64,000 bases of DNA from Neocallimastix lanati (nom. inval.) (Eukaryota; Neocallimastigomycota; Neocallimastigomycetes; Neocallimastigales; Neocallimastigaceae), in NCBI GenBank assembly GCA_016946835.1, contig JACVTC010000112.1, forward strand, positions 299,501 through 363,500, given 5' to 3'. How positions within the stretch are numbered: position 1 is the first letter of the stretch; the number at the start of each line of letters is the position of its first letter. Shown piece after piece: positions 1-13,949 of this stretch. Under the pieces are notes generated by a model. That model ran no database searches and was not told the DNA's origin. It saw only the letters and a list, made by a program, of their open reading frames with translations. The position numbers and the translations under genes were made by a program.

Positions 1-2
1 AT

Positions 3-881
3 AAAACTCAAGTAGAAAATACTTCTTCTGGTGCTACCTCGTCGATACCGTTGACATCTGGAAATCCTACGGTAAACCTCCATTCTGTTTTCGATGATAA
101 TATCTCAACTACTACAAGATATGACAATGATCATGATGTTATCATGCAATCTGCTTACCCTATTAATATTCCTCAAGTTCCCGATCCAGGTTTGTTTTCA
201 GGTGATATTTCTGAAACCGAACTTTTCTGTCAACTGTGTGGGGACACATTTAAAACCTATCCATGTAAGTCTTGGCCTGAAGATTCGAAAATCAACTTTG
301 TGCAATCAAGATTAAGAGAAGCTGCTAGAAGTTGGTACCAAACAAAATATTCCAGTAGTCCTCCTGCTTCCCTAGAGGCTCTTCTTAATGAATTAAAAGA
401 AGCTTTTCCTGATGTTGTCAGCAAAAAGTTAAAGAAAATTAATTTAATAAATCTTAAACATTCTCATGGTAATATTAAGGACTATATCGATTCTTTCCGT
501 AAACTAACAGCTGATCTTGGTTGGCCTGAAGAACCATTAGTATTATTTTTCTATAATGGTCTTCATCCAAAATTTAAAGAAGAAATTAATAAAATGGAGA
601 AGTTTCCAGAGAAAATAGAAGAAATTACAACAAAGTGCATATTGTTTGAATCCTCTCAAGAAACTAAATTAAAGATAAATCAATTAACCAGCAATAAAAA
701 TTATAAGAGAAAGAACTCTCATTCTTATCCCAATAGTGAAAACAAGAATAAGAAGAATAACAATTATTACAATCATAGTAAAAATAATAACTTCCATAAT
801 AATAAATCTAAGGTTAATTCCAGTTACAACAACCGAGAAAATTATGTTACCGAAGTCCAAAAAATTAACTCAAAAAACTAG
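3..881 (+). CDS. gag: Gag polyprotein of element 1 (5' partial)
   Basis: The frame is open to the left edge and ends at TAG 879-881; no ATG is seen, so the start lies outside. The middle of the protein has the helical capsid pattern of Ty3-type Gag: a Trp-containing segment ending in RSWY, then a stretch around NIKDYIDSFRKL and LGWPEEP. The C-terminal ~70 residues are Asn/Lys/Ser-rich and basic. No CCHC zinc knuckle is visible, so RNA binding probably relies on the basic tail. Gag would assemble the virus-like particle in the cytoplasm. The last sense codons form the frameshift heptamer, so a fraction of Gag is probably extended into Pol. Confidence 0.85.
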   Translation, partial: KTQVENTSSGATSSIPLTSGNPTVNLHSVFDDNISTTTRYDNDHDVIMQSAYPINIPQVPDPGLFSGDISETELFCQLCGDTFKTYPCKSWPEDSKINFVQSRLREAARSWYQTKYSSSPPASLEALLNELKEAFPDVVSKKLKKINLINLKHSHGNIKDYIDSFRKLTADLGWPEEPLVLFFYNGLHPKFKEEINKMEKFPEKIEEITTKCILFESSQETKLKINQLTSNKNYKRKNSHSYPNSENKNKKNNNYYNHSKNNNFHNNKSKVNSSYNNRENYVTEVQKINSKN

Positions 882-904
882 ATAATGGACTTCCCAAGAA
901 GTCC
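870..904 (+). promoter_or_regulatory. Programmed -1 ribosomal frameshift signal between gag and pol
   Basis: In the gag frame the codons are TCA AAA AAC TAG. Bases 872-878 are A-AAA-AAC, a classic X-XXY-YYZ slippery heptamer ending just before the stop. After an 8-nt spacer (879-886), bases 887-893 (GGACTTC) pair perfectly with 898-904 (GAAGTCC) around a CCAA loop. The pol frame is -1 relative to gag and opens at 869, just upstream of the slip site. No pseudoknot partner for the loop is obvious. Confidence 0.85.
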
Positions 905-3900
905 TCTCCGATTAAAACTATTCAATATAATTATCCAACTTTAAACCCTCCTCTTCCTAATTCTTTCTTTTTGTTTAAATCATTTATCCCAACAATAAAC
1001 AAAAGGAACAAAAACATTAAATTACAAACCAAATCAATGTTAGATTGTGGTTCTTACTGCAATTTTATTTCTACCAATTTAATCTCTCGGTTAAATCTTG
1101 TACCTCAAAAACTTAATAATAAAATATATATAAAAGGTATTAGTGGTGATACAGATTCCATTAATGAATTTGTGTCTTTAAATTTTCAACTAAAAATCAA
1201 AATTAACAATACGTTTCATTTAATCAAATTTAAAGAAAAATTCCTTGTGTCAAAACATATTCCAGTGGATTTACTCCTTGGAAATCAATTTATGAAAAAC
1301 TATAAAATACATTTTAGTTATGATAATCATTATCTTTACTCTACTTTTAAAATCTCAAAATTTAAATCAAGAATTATAAAGAATTTTAAACAAAATGCGA
1401 ATTCAATTAATTTTTATGACGGATTACCCTATAATTACAACTTTTTAATCTATTCTTTTCTTTCAAATAAGGTATCAGAGGATTCTGAAGAACCTGATAT
1501 TGAGCGTATTCCTGAACAGTATAAAGACCTTGCAATAGTCTTCAGTAAAAAGGAAGCAGATAAGCTTCCTCCCCATCGTTTAACGGACTGTGAGATCAAT
1601 CTTCAACCAGGTGCTACTTTACATTATGGACCAATCTACCCGCTTACATTGGAAGAATCAGAAGTTTTAAAAGATTACATAAAGGAAAACGAAAAGAAAG
1701 GATTTATTAGAGAATCTCACTCCCCAGCCGGCTATCCTGTTCTCTTTCAAAAAAAGAGTGATGGTTCTCTCCGACTCTGCGTTGACTACAAACGTTTAAA
1801 TGCGGTTACTATTAGAAATTCCTATCCTTTACCGCTCATCAACGACATTATTGAACGAGTCAAAGGAGCCAAGTACTTTACTAAATTGGACTTGCGCTCC
1901 GCATATAATTTAATTCGTATAAAGGAAGGCGATGAATATAAAACAGCTTTCCGTACTAAGTATGGACATTACGAATATTTAGTAATGCCATTTGGTCTTA
2001 AAAATGCACCTGCAATCTTCCAATCTTTTATTAACTCTGTCCTTCGTCCATTCTTAGAGAAATCGGTAATACTCTACCTAGATGACATTCTAATTTATTC
2101 TAATTCATTAGATGATCATCATCAAACTGTACGTGAGGTTCTCAAAAAGCTTATTGACAATAATTTATATGCTAAACTTTCGAAATGTGAATTCGATAAA
2201 GAGGAAGTCGAATTCCTTGGACATATCATTTCTGGTTCTGGTGTGTCCACTGATCCAAAGAAGATCAAATCAATCAAAGAATGGCCCATTCCAAAAAACG
2301 TAAAAGAGGTTCAAAGGTTTCTTGGTCTTTGCAATTACTATAGAAGATTCGTAAGGAATTTTGCTGCTATTGCTAAACCTTTGCATGCTTTAACCAAGAA
2401 AGGAAGGAAGTTTGTTTGGTCTAAAGATTGTGATACCTCCTTCTCAATTCTCAAAAAACGTTTAACTTCTTCCCCTCTCCTCATGCATCCTGACTTAACA
2501 AAACCTTTTATTGTTGAGTGCGATGCTAGTAACTTTGCTATTGGAGCAGTTCTTTCCCAGTATGATAATGATAATAAGCTTCATCCTATTGCTTATTTTT
2601 CTCGTAGTCTTAACAATGCCGAAATAAACTATTCGATTACCGATAAGGAACTTTTATCAATTAAAGAAGCTTTCTCATCATGGCGTCACCTTTTGTTAGG
2701 TGCTAAATTCAAGATTAAAGTTTTTACTGACCATAGAAATCTTCTATATACCCTTGGAGGGAAGATAGGTAATCAACGTCAACATCGTTGGCATCTATTC
2801 TTCCAAGAATACGACTTTGAACTTATCTATCGCCAAGGTAAAAAGAATGGCAAACCCGATTCGTTATCCAGAAGACCAGACTACCAAAAGGAAGATATAG
2901 AGGATAAACCTGAGTTTATCTTAGACAGTAAGAATATTGGTAAAATCCCATGTTTAATTAGTATAACTAACGATCTTCTCAATAATATTAAAATAAACTT
3001 AAAGAATGATAAGGTTGCTGAGGATCTTCGTATATATTTTTCTGAAAATAATGTCTCTCAAGGTTTCCCTTATAAACCATTTCGCAAAATGAATAAGTTT
3101 AAATTAGAAAATGATTTAATATTATACAACAATCTTATTTACATACCAGATCAACTTCGTTTAGATATTTTAACTCGTTATCATGAGAAACCTGCTGCGG
3201 GTCATTTTGGTGTCAAAAGAACTTTGGAGTTGATCTCAAGAAACTTTTGGTGGCCCAAGATGGAAGATGATGTTAAGAATTTTGTAAAGTCGTGTGAAAC
3301 ATGTATGAGAAACAAAAAATCTAGGCACCGAAAATTTGGGTTACTTCAACCGCTTGACGTTCCAGAAAGACCTTGGAAATCAATCGAAATTGATTTCTTA
3401 TGTGGTCTTCCACCATCCAAAGGTAATACGGTGATTATGGTTGTAGTTGATAGATTTTCAAAAATGATACACCTTATTCCCTTCAAAGATATTCCAAATT
3501 CCGTACAAACAGCCAAAGCTTTTATCAATAATATCTATAAGCTCCATGGTCTACCCTATGATATTATTACGGATAGAGGTTCACAGTTTACGAGTGAACT
3601 TTGGCAAGAATTTCTATTCTTATTAAATATTAAATCGAAAATAGCTACTACTGACCACCATGAAACCGTAGGTCAAGTTGAACGATGCAATTCTTTCATC
3701 GAACAATACCTTCGCTGTTTCTCAAGATCTTTCTATCATGATGATTGGGTTGATTTTCTTCCACTTGCTGAATTTGCTTATAACAACTCAATTCACCCTT
3801 CCACTAACGAAACTCCCTTTTTTATCAACTATGGATTTCATCCTTACATGGATGAATATACACTACTCCCTACTTGTAACATTAATCATAAAATGGTTCA

Positions 3901-4441
3901 AAAAGTTTATGAAAGTTTTAATCATGTTAAAGAAGTTCTTCTCCGATCCCAAGAGCTATATAAACGTTCTGCTGATAGAAAAAGAATTACCGCTCCTTCT
4001 TACAACATTGACGATTTGGTGTGGATTCAAGCTCCTCCTTCGTTAAATATAGAATCATGCTCAAAACTAGCTCCATGCAAATTTGGTCCATACAAAGTAA
4101 CCAATGTTTTACATAATAATAATTATGAAATTGAACTTAAAAATTCACCCTTTCCTAAGCATCATAATGTTTTCCACGTCTCTGAACTCGAACCATTCAC
4201 ACCAGTGCCTGAAAAGTTTAGAAAACGATATAAAGATCCTGAGTCTATTAAGGATATTATTGAAATTGCGGGTTTTAGAACTAACTATAAGAAGAAACAA
4301 TACGAATATAAAATCCGTTATAAATATCGTTCCTCCTATAATTGGGTATCTTCTTCTGAAGTTGAAGATAATCCAAGAAACCAAAATATTTTTATTAAAT
4401 ACATTAATAATAATAGGAAACCAGTCTCGATCTCATATAGT

Positions 4442-4447
<6 letters not shown>
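878..4447 (+). CDS. pol: Pol polyprotein of element 1 (protease-RT-RNase H-integrase-chromo-like)
   Basis: Begins at 878 if made by -1 slippage; the frame has no ATG near its 5' end. Counting residues from 971, order is: aspartic protease (LDCGSYCNF, Cys where Ser/Thr is usual, ~residue 24), RT with YLDD (~368), RNase H with ECDASNFAIG (~515) and TDHRNLLY, HHCC integrase zinc finger (HFGVKR...CETCMRNK), then a DDE core with DFLCGLP, TDRGSQFTS and the Glu in QVERCNSF. A GPYKV...FHVSELEP module follows, then a divergent chromodomain-like tail (~1090-1145) in which only one aromatic cage-like Trp is obvious. No internal stops. The product reverse-transcribes and integrates the element. Confidence 0.92.

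Positions 4448-4503
<56 letters not shown>
4446..4503 (+). repeat. 58-nt uninterrupted poly(A) tract at the pol stop codon
   Basis: The A-run starts inside the TAA stop of element 1 pol. It is genomic and lies upstream of the predicted polypurine tract and LTR, so it is part of the element's 3' untranslated region and not a processed-transcript tail. Confidence 0.9.
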
Positions 4504-4507
<4 letters not shown>

Positions 4508-4550
4508 TTCTTTAAAAATATATATTCAACACAATTTATTTCTCCAACTA

Positions 4551-4648
4551 ATTTGAAATTCACATGGCCAATTGAACATTTATGTTCAAGTGAATTTCAA
4601 ATACTTCTTGAGTACTCTTTTGAATAAACTAATATCAAAAATATTAGT
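4551..4648 (+). other. Two successive hairpins in the element 1 3' untranslated region
   Basis: Hairpin 1: 4551-4563 (ATTTGAAATTCAC) pairs with 4590-4602 over 13 bp, encloses an 8-nt one-sided bulge, and continues with an inner stem 4572-4579 (TTGAACAT) against 4582-4589. Hairpin 2: 4628-4635 (ACTAATAT) pairs with 4641-4648 around a CAAAA loop. All listed pairs are perfect. They could act in the genomic RNA (packaging, export) or as DNA cruciforms; the role is unknown. Confidence 0.7.
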
Positions 4649-4654
4649 ATTCTT

Positions 4655-4690
4655 GAATTCGCCTGGAATGCGAATTCTTGGAGAGAGCGT
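4655..4690 (+). promoter_or_regulatory. Pre-LTR hairpin and polypurine tract of element 1
   Basis: 4655-4662 (GAATTCGC) pairs with 4670-4677 (GCGAATTC) around the loop CTGGAAT. It is followed by the purine-rich TTGGAGAGAGCGT and then TG at 4691. The same arrangement, with a similar loop, precedes the 3' LTR of element 2. The purine run is the likely plus-strand primer for reverse transcription. Confidence 0.65.
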
Positions 4691-5376
4691 TGTCAAGGAT
4701 TTGATACAAATTAATTTATATTTAATACTACAAAAATAACAATTTAATTATAAATATAATTTGTACTCCTTAAATCCTTGTACCGTTCATAACCAAATTA
4801 ATATTGTATTACATATTAATTAATATTATCCCTTTTATACATTATTGAACCCCTAATATATTAATTGATTAATATTGTATTACATATTAATTAACATTAT
4901 CCCTTTTTATATTAATTAATATAGTTGAATATTATTTATAAAAATTGTTTTTTATTAATTATATTATTTTATATATTTTTATTATCTTATATTATATATG
5001 TATTATTCTATTACTTTATATATTAAAATTATATTTTATATTGTTATCTTTAAATTAGTATTTATTAAAATATATTATTAAATATTTTATATTGTTTTTC
5101 AAAATATAAAAGAACTAAAAAATATTCTTTTTTAAATCTTTGTAAGATTATTATTTACAAATAATCTGATAACTTTATAATAAAACATATTAAATAAAAA
5201 TATAGTTAATTAAAAGTTTAATAATAAAATAATATTTTATATTTGAATAAATCAATTTAAAAAAATAAAATAATATCAAAAGGTTATTAGATTAAAGGCT
5301 TCCAACCAAGTTTACCCTTTAATCTAAGTACCAACTTAACATAATTTATTTTGTACATTAAATTATTTAATGTAAT
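4691..5376 (+). mobile_element. Probable 3' LTR of element 1, interrupted by element 2
   Basis: Starts TGTCAAGGATTT right after the purine tract, as an LTR should. No clean CCTTGACA end is found before 5377, where element 2 begins. AT-rich; a ~40-bp segment around 4797-4838 is repeated at 4870-4911. A weak match to the inverted start (AAATCTTTACA) ends at ~13946, so the LTR may resume beyond element 2. Right boundary unproven. Confidence 0.4.
5372..5376. repeat. Target-site duplication, left copy (GTAAT)
   Basis: Identical to 12371-12375 on the far side of element 2; 5 bp is the usual length for Ty3/gypsy integrase. Confidence 0.85.
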
Positions 5377-5413
5377 TGTAACGAATCTTAAAAAAAATTA
5401 GAAATTAGAATGC

Positions 5414-5467
5414 TGGCATAGTGGTTAGTCACTATGACCTCAGCCTGAACCACTAGGGTTCGACTCA
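5414..5467 (+). promoter_or_regulatory. tRNA-like RNA polymerase III boxes inside the LTR
   Basis: 5414-5424 is TGGCATAGTGG, an exact fit to the A-box consensus TGGCNNAGTGG. 5457-5467 is GGTTCGACTCA, 10 of 11 to the B-box consensus. The 43-bp spacing is that of a tRNA gene. The acceptor stem does not pair, so this is not a functional tRNA. CATAGTG (5418-5424) and CACTATG (5431-5437) form a perfect hairpin. Copied in the 3' LTR at 11797-11850. Confidence 0.5.
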
Positions 5468-5746
5468 CACCTTTACTAAAATTTTATATCATTTAAATTT
5501 TAAAGAATTTTTATACTTCATTTCTGTATTTGTTTCTGTATTTGTTTCTGTATAAATTTCTATAAAAAAAATTAACAAAAGAAATTCTTAGAAATTAATA
5601 GAAACAAATCAGATAGAAATTCTATTTTAATTTATCTTTTATCATTATTTCTTTTAGATTCTTTTTAACCGAAAATAATCAATTTTTATGAAACTTTTTA
5701 ATGATTTTATGGTTTTAAATTTTTATGGATTTAAATTTTGAAAAAC

Positions 5747-5754
5747 TATAAATA
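5747..5754 (+). promoter_or_regulatory. TATA box of the 5' LTR
   Basis: TATAAATA followed by GG, in the best core-promoter context of the LTR and 49 nt upstream of the candidate transcript start at 5796. Confidence 0.6.
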
Positions 5755-5795
5755 GGAGTGAATTTCGCAGCCAAAAAAAAATATTTTAAAAAATT

Positions 5796-5806
5796 GTGTT
5801 TTTATT
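5796..5806 (+). promoter_or_regulatory. Candidate self-primer at the 5' end of element 2 RNA
   Basis: GTGTTTTTATT is the exact reverse complement of 5987-5997, which abuts the 5' LTR. In Tf1 of fission yeast the first 11 nt of the RNA fold back and prime minus-strand synthesis; the length and geometry here match that scheme. Confidence 0.55.
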
Positions 5807-5986
5807 AATTATTGAATTAATTAATAAGTAATTCGAAATATTACAATAATTAATCTTTATAATTAATATTTTTAAATTTCTTAATTAATAAAACTATATT
5901 TTAAAAAACCAAATTACTTATTAATCAAAAAGTGCTTACCTATTGTGTTACACTCTTTAAAACACGGATATTCCAATATTCGTTAC

Positions 5987-5997
5987 AATAAAAACAC
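5987..5997 (+). promoter_or_regulatory. Primer-binding site of element 2 (self-priming type)
   Basis: AATAAAAACAC spans the last LTR base and the next 10. It lacks the TGG expected for pairing to a tRNA 3' CCA, but is perfectly complementary to LTR bases 5796-5806. Confidence 0.55.
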
Positions 5998-6033
5998 CAC
6001 TAAACTAAGCACAATACCTTTGCACTTTTACTC

Positions 6034-6356
6034 TTTTTGGAACCCCGTTAAGGAATCCCATTTTCTACTACTATTTTTGGAACCCCGTTAAGGAATCCCA
6101 TTTTCTACTACTATTTTTGGAACCCCGTTAAGGAATCCCATTTTCTACTACTATTTTTGGAACCCCGTTAAGGAATCCCATTTTCTACTACTATTTTTGG
6201 AACACCGTTAAGGAATCCCATTTACTACTATTCTTTTTTGGAACCCCGTTAAGGAATCCCATTCTCTACTACTCTTTTTGGAACCCCGTTAAGTAATCCC
6301 ATTCTCTATTACTCTTTTTGGAACCCCGTTAAGGAATCCCATTTTCTACTATTTTT
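6034..6356 (+). repeat. 40-bp leader minisatellite, 8 copies
   Basis: Units start at about 6034, 6074, 6114, 6154, 6194, 6235, 6275 and 6315. Each holds TTTTTGGAACCCCGTTAAGG then AATCCCATT. Copies 5-7 carry point changes. It lies in the untranslated leader of element 2 between primer-binding site and gag and is GC-richer than its surroundings. Confidence 0.92.
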
Positions 6357-6588
6357 GAAACCACTTACCAAGACTATAAATTTTTCTACCAAAATTCATG
6401 CATGAATTTATAAATTCAATCGGAACCCTTGAATTTTACTATATATTAAAATTATTAATATTTTCAATAATCCATATAACCATCCTTGAAATTAAAATTA
6501 TTTATATTGAAATTAAATATTTACTTCTTCTAATAATTAATTATATTGTATATTTATTATTCAATCAAAATTAATGATTATAATAACT

Positions 6589-11449
<4,861 letters not shown>

Positions 11450-11724
11450 ATATAAATCATTTAATCAAAAATAAATTTTATTTCATCAAAGTACTATTAA
11501 TCATTCTAACTTATGATTATTTTAAAAAAAAAAAAAATTATTTTATATTATTCAAAAACATTTATTCTAGATAGTTTTATTTTTATACTTTATTTTTAAA
11601 ACTTAAAATTCATGTAATTTTTATTATTCAATGTATTAATTAAATTATCACTCCTATAAGTATTTTAGTTATAGTTTATTATTATAAAAGTTAGAATTAG
11701 AAATAGTTTAGATTTAAAGCAAAA
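11450..11724. other. 3' untranslated part of element 2
   Basis: AT-rich, includes an A-run at about 11524-11536. No further gene seen. Confidence 0.6.
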
Positions 11725-11759
11725 GATTCGTCTGGCATCCGAATCCTAGAGGAGGACCA
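11725..11759 (+). promoter_or_regulatory. Pre-LTR hairpin and polypurine tract of element 2
   Basis: 11725-11730 (GATTCG) pairs with 11740-11745 (CGAATC) around loop TCTGGCATC, then AGAGGAGGACCA precedes the TG of the 3' LTR. Stem and loop resemble 4655-4677 of element 1. Confidence 0.65.
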
Positions 11760-12370
11760 TGTAACGAATCTTAAAAAAAATTAGAAATTAGAATGCTGGC
11801 ATAGTGGTTAGTCACTATGACCTCAGCCTGAGCCACTAGGGTTCGACTCACACCTTTACTAAAATTTTATATCATTTAAATTTTAAAGAATTTTTATACT
11901 TCATTTCTGTATTTGTTTCTGTATTTGTTTCTGTATAAATTTCTATAAAAAAAATTAACAAAAGAAATTCTTAGAAATTAATAGAAACAAATCAGATAGA
12001 AATTCTATTTTAATTTATCTTTTATCATTATTTCTTTTAGATTCTTTTTAACCGAAAATAATCAATTTTTATGAAACTTTTTAATGATTTTATGGTTTTA
12101 AATTTTTATGGATTTAAATTTTGAAAAACTATAAATAGGAGTGAATTTCGCAGCCAAAAAAAAATATTTTAAAAAATTGTGTTTTTATTAATTATTGAAT
12201 TAATTAATAAGTAATTCGAAATATTACAATAATTAATCTTTATAATTAATATTTTTAAATTTCTTAATTAATAAAACTATATTTTAAAAAACCAAATTAC
12301 TTATTAATCAAAAAGTGCTTACCTATTGTGTTACACTCTTTAAAACACGGATATTCCAATATTCGTTACA
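11760..12370 (+). repeat. 3' LTR of element 2
   Basis: Same 611-bp length and terminal sequences as 5377-5987; at offset 6383 every landmark recurs, for example TATAAATA at 12130-12137. Preceded by a purine-rich tract (11748-11759). Confidence 0.95.
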
Positions 12371-12375
12371 GTAAT
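12371..12375. repeat. Target-site duplication, right copy (GTAAT)
   Basis: Identical to 5372-5376 and directly follows the terminal ...TTACA of the 3' LTR. Confidence 0.85.
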
Positions 12376-13946
12376 TCACGTTTACAGAATAATGCTAATG
12401 CATTAAATTATGTAAAATATATTAATTTATGAAATTAATTGATTTATGAAAATAATAATAATTTTATATTTTTTATAATATATAAATTTAAAAATATAAG
12501 ATTAATTTTTAAATAACTTAAATTTTAGTTTAGTTTAATTTTAGTTTAGTTTAATTTTAGTTTAATTTAATAATTATAAAAATAAAATAGTATTATATAT
12601 AATTAATAGTATTAATAATAAAAGAATAATAAATAAATAAGAAATAAGAACTTATTCAATTTGAGTTAAAACAAATTGAATAAAAAGCTTATTGAATTAG
12701 TTTTAGTTTTTTATAACTTTATTTAATTTTAGATTAGTTTTTGTTTATTTTATATTGAATATATGTTTAAATAAATAAAAATAGTATATTATAATATAAT
12801 TAAGGAAAAATATAAATACATGTAAAATTATTCTATTAAAAAAATGTAGTTGTTATTAACTATTTTGCAGTTAATAACTAATAAAAAGAATTTTCATAAT
12901 AAAGAGATTAATAAAAGAATTTTTTTTAATAAAATAAACTTCATTTGAGTATTATTATTGATAGTGTTGTTTTTTAATTTTTTTGTAATTATAATCTGCT
13001 CCATAAGGAACATTTTACACATTTGATGTTACTTCTCTCTTTCTTATTTGTATATTTGATTTTATTATTTTTCTTTGACTTTCTTTTATTAGATTTTACT
13101 GATATAATTACGTTCCTACGTTCCCTATTCTCCTTCCTTTATACATAGTTTTTTCTAATTGTACTTGTTTGATTATGGGAACAACTTCTGTGTAAAGAGT
13201 TATAATAGAAACAGATTACAAATAACAAAATATGACACTTAAATCAAAAAAATAACAAGTAATAAAAATTCTCTTTTTTAATAAAATAATCTTTATTAAT
13301 TAAAAAAAATAAATCTCTTATTGTTATTAACTATTTTATAGTCAATAACTAATACATCGATTTAAATAATGAATTTTACATGTATTTATATTTTTCATGA
13401 TTATATTTTAATATATCATTCTTATTTGATATACATATATTACTATTTATTTATTTATAAACAAAATATTTTTATTAAATAATAATTAACTAAAACTAAA
13501 CAATAATTAATTCAATAAACTTTCAATTTATTTGCAATAATAATTAAATTCAAAAGAACTCATTTATTATTTATTTATTATATAAATATTATTAATACTA
13601 ACGTTTATATATTTACAATTCAAAACTATTTTTATAAACTATTATGAACTAATTTAACTATTTAAAACTATTCCGAAATTAATTTTAAAGTATTTTAAAC
13701 TAACTAAACTAAATTAACTAAGTTAAATAAATTAACTAAATTAAATAAACTAAATTAACTAACTTAAATAAATTATTTAAATTAAATTTATTATCCAAAA
13801 TTATTTACATAATAATTTTTCCTTTTGAAAAATTTACATAAATTTATAATTAATTTTTATATACGTAAATCATAAGTTTATGTAATTTTATTACATTAAT
13901 TAATTATTTTATAATTAATTATTAAAGATTTTATTAAATCTTTACA
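12376..13946. repeat. Degenerate large inverted repeat (foldback-like element)
   Basis: The left arm (~12.42-12.96 kb) read backwards matches the right arm (~13.26-13.90 kb) in order: GTTATTAACT hairpins at ~12.85 and ~13.33 kb, a TTTTACATGTATTTATATTTTT segment, an AACTAAAACTAA stretch, and blocks of TTTAGTTTAG or its complement. Arms differ by many substitutions and small indels. The ~300-bp spacer has no gene. Element 2 lies at the left edge of this structure. Confidence 0.6.
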
Positions 13947-13949
13947 TTC

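Larger units (their letters stand above)
1..5376 (+). mobile_element. Ty3/gypsy (chromovirus-like) LTR retrotransposon, element 1, 5' part outside window
   Basis: Gag and pol frames are in Ty3/gypsy order (protease, RT, RNase H, integrase, chromo-like tail). The 5' LTR, leader and gag start lie left of the window. Downstream of pol come a 58-A tract, three hairpins, a purine-rich stretch (4680-4688) and a TG at 4691 that probably opens the 3' LTR. The right end is uncertain because element 2 starts at 5377 and may be inserted into this element's LTR. Both visible frames are intact, so the coding part looks young. Confidence 0.8.
5377..5987 (+). repeat. 5' LTR of element 2
   Basis: 611 bp, TG...CA ends inside a 10-bp perfect terminal inverted repeat. 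Contains tRNA-like A and B boxes (5414-5467), a TATA box (5747-5754), a candidate transcript start/self-primer (5796-5806) and several A/T runs. Directly repeated at 11760-12370. Confidence 0.95.

Noticed and set aside
4691-4784. Very short complete LTR (TGTCAAGGATTT...AAATCCTTGTACC)
   Set aside because: Imperfect inverted ends and only ~94 bp; more likely internal LTR sequence.
5407-5477. Intact tRNA gene in the LTR
   Set aside because: Boxes fit, but acceptor and D stems do not pair; only a tRNA-like promoter is supported.
6034-6356. CRISPR array
   Set aside because: Contiguous 40-bp units without unique spacers, within a eukaryotic retroelement leader.
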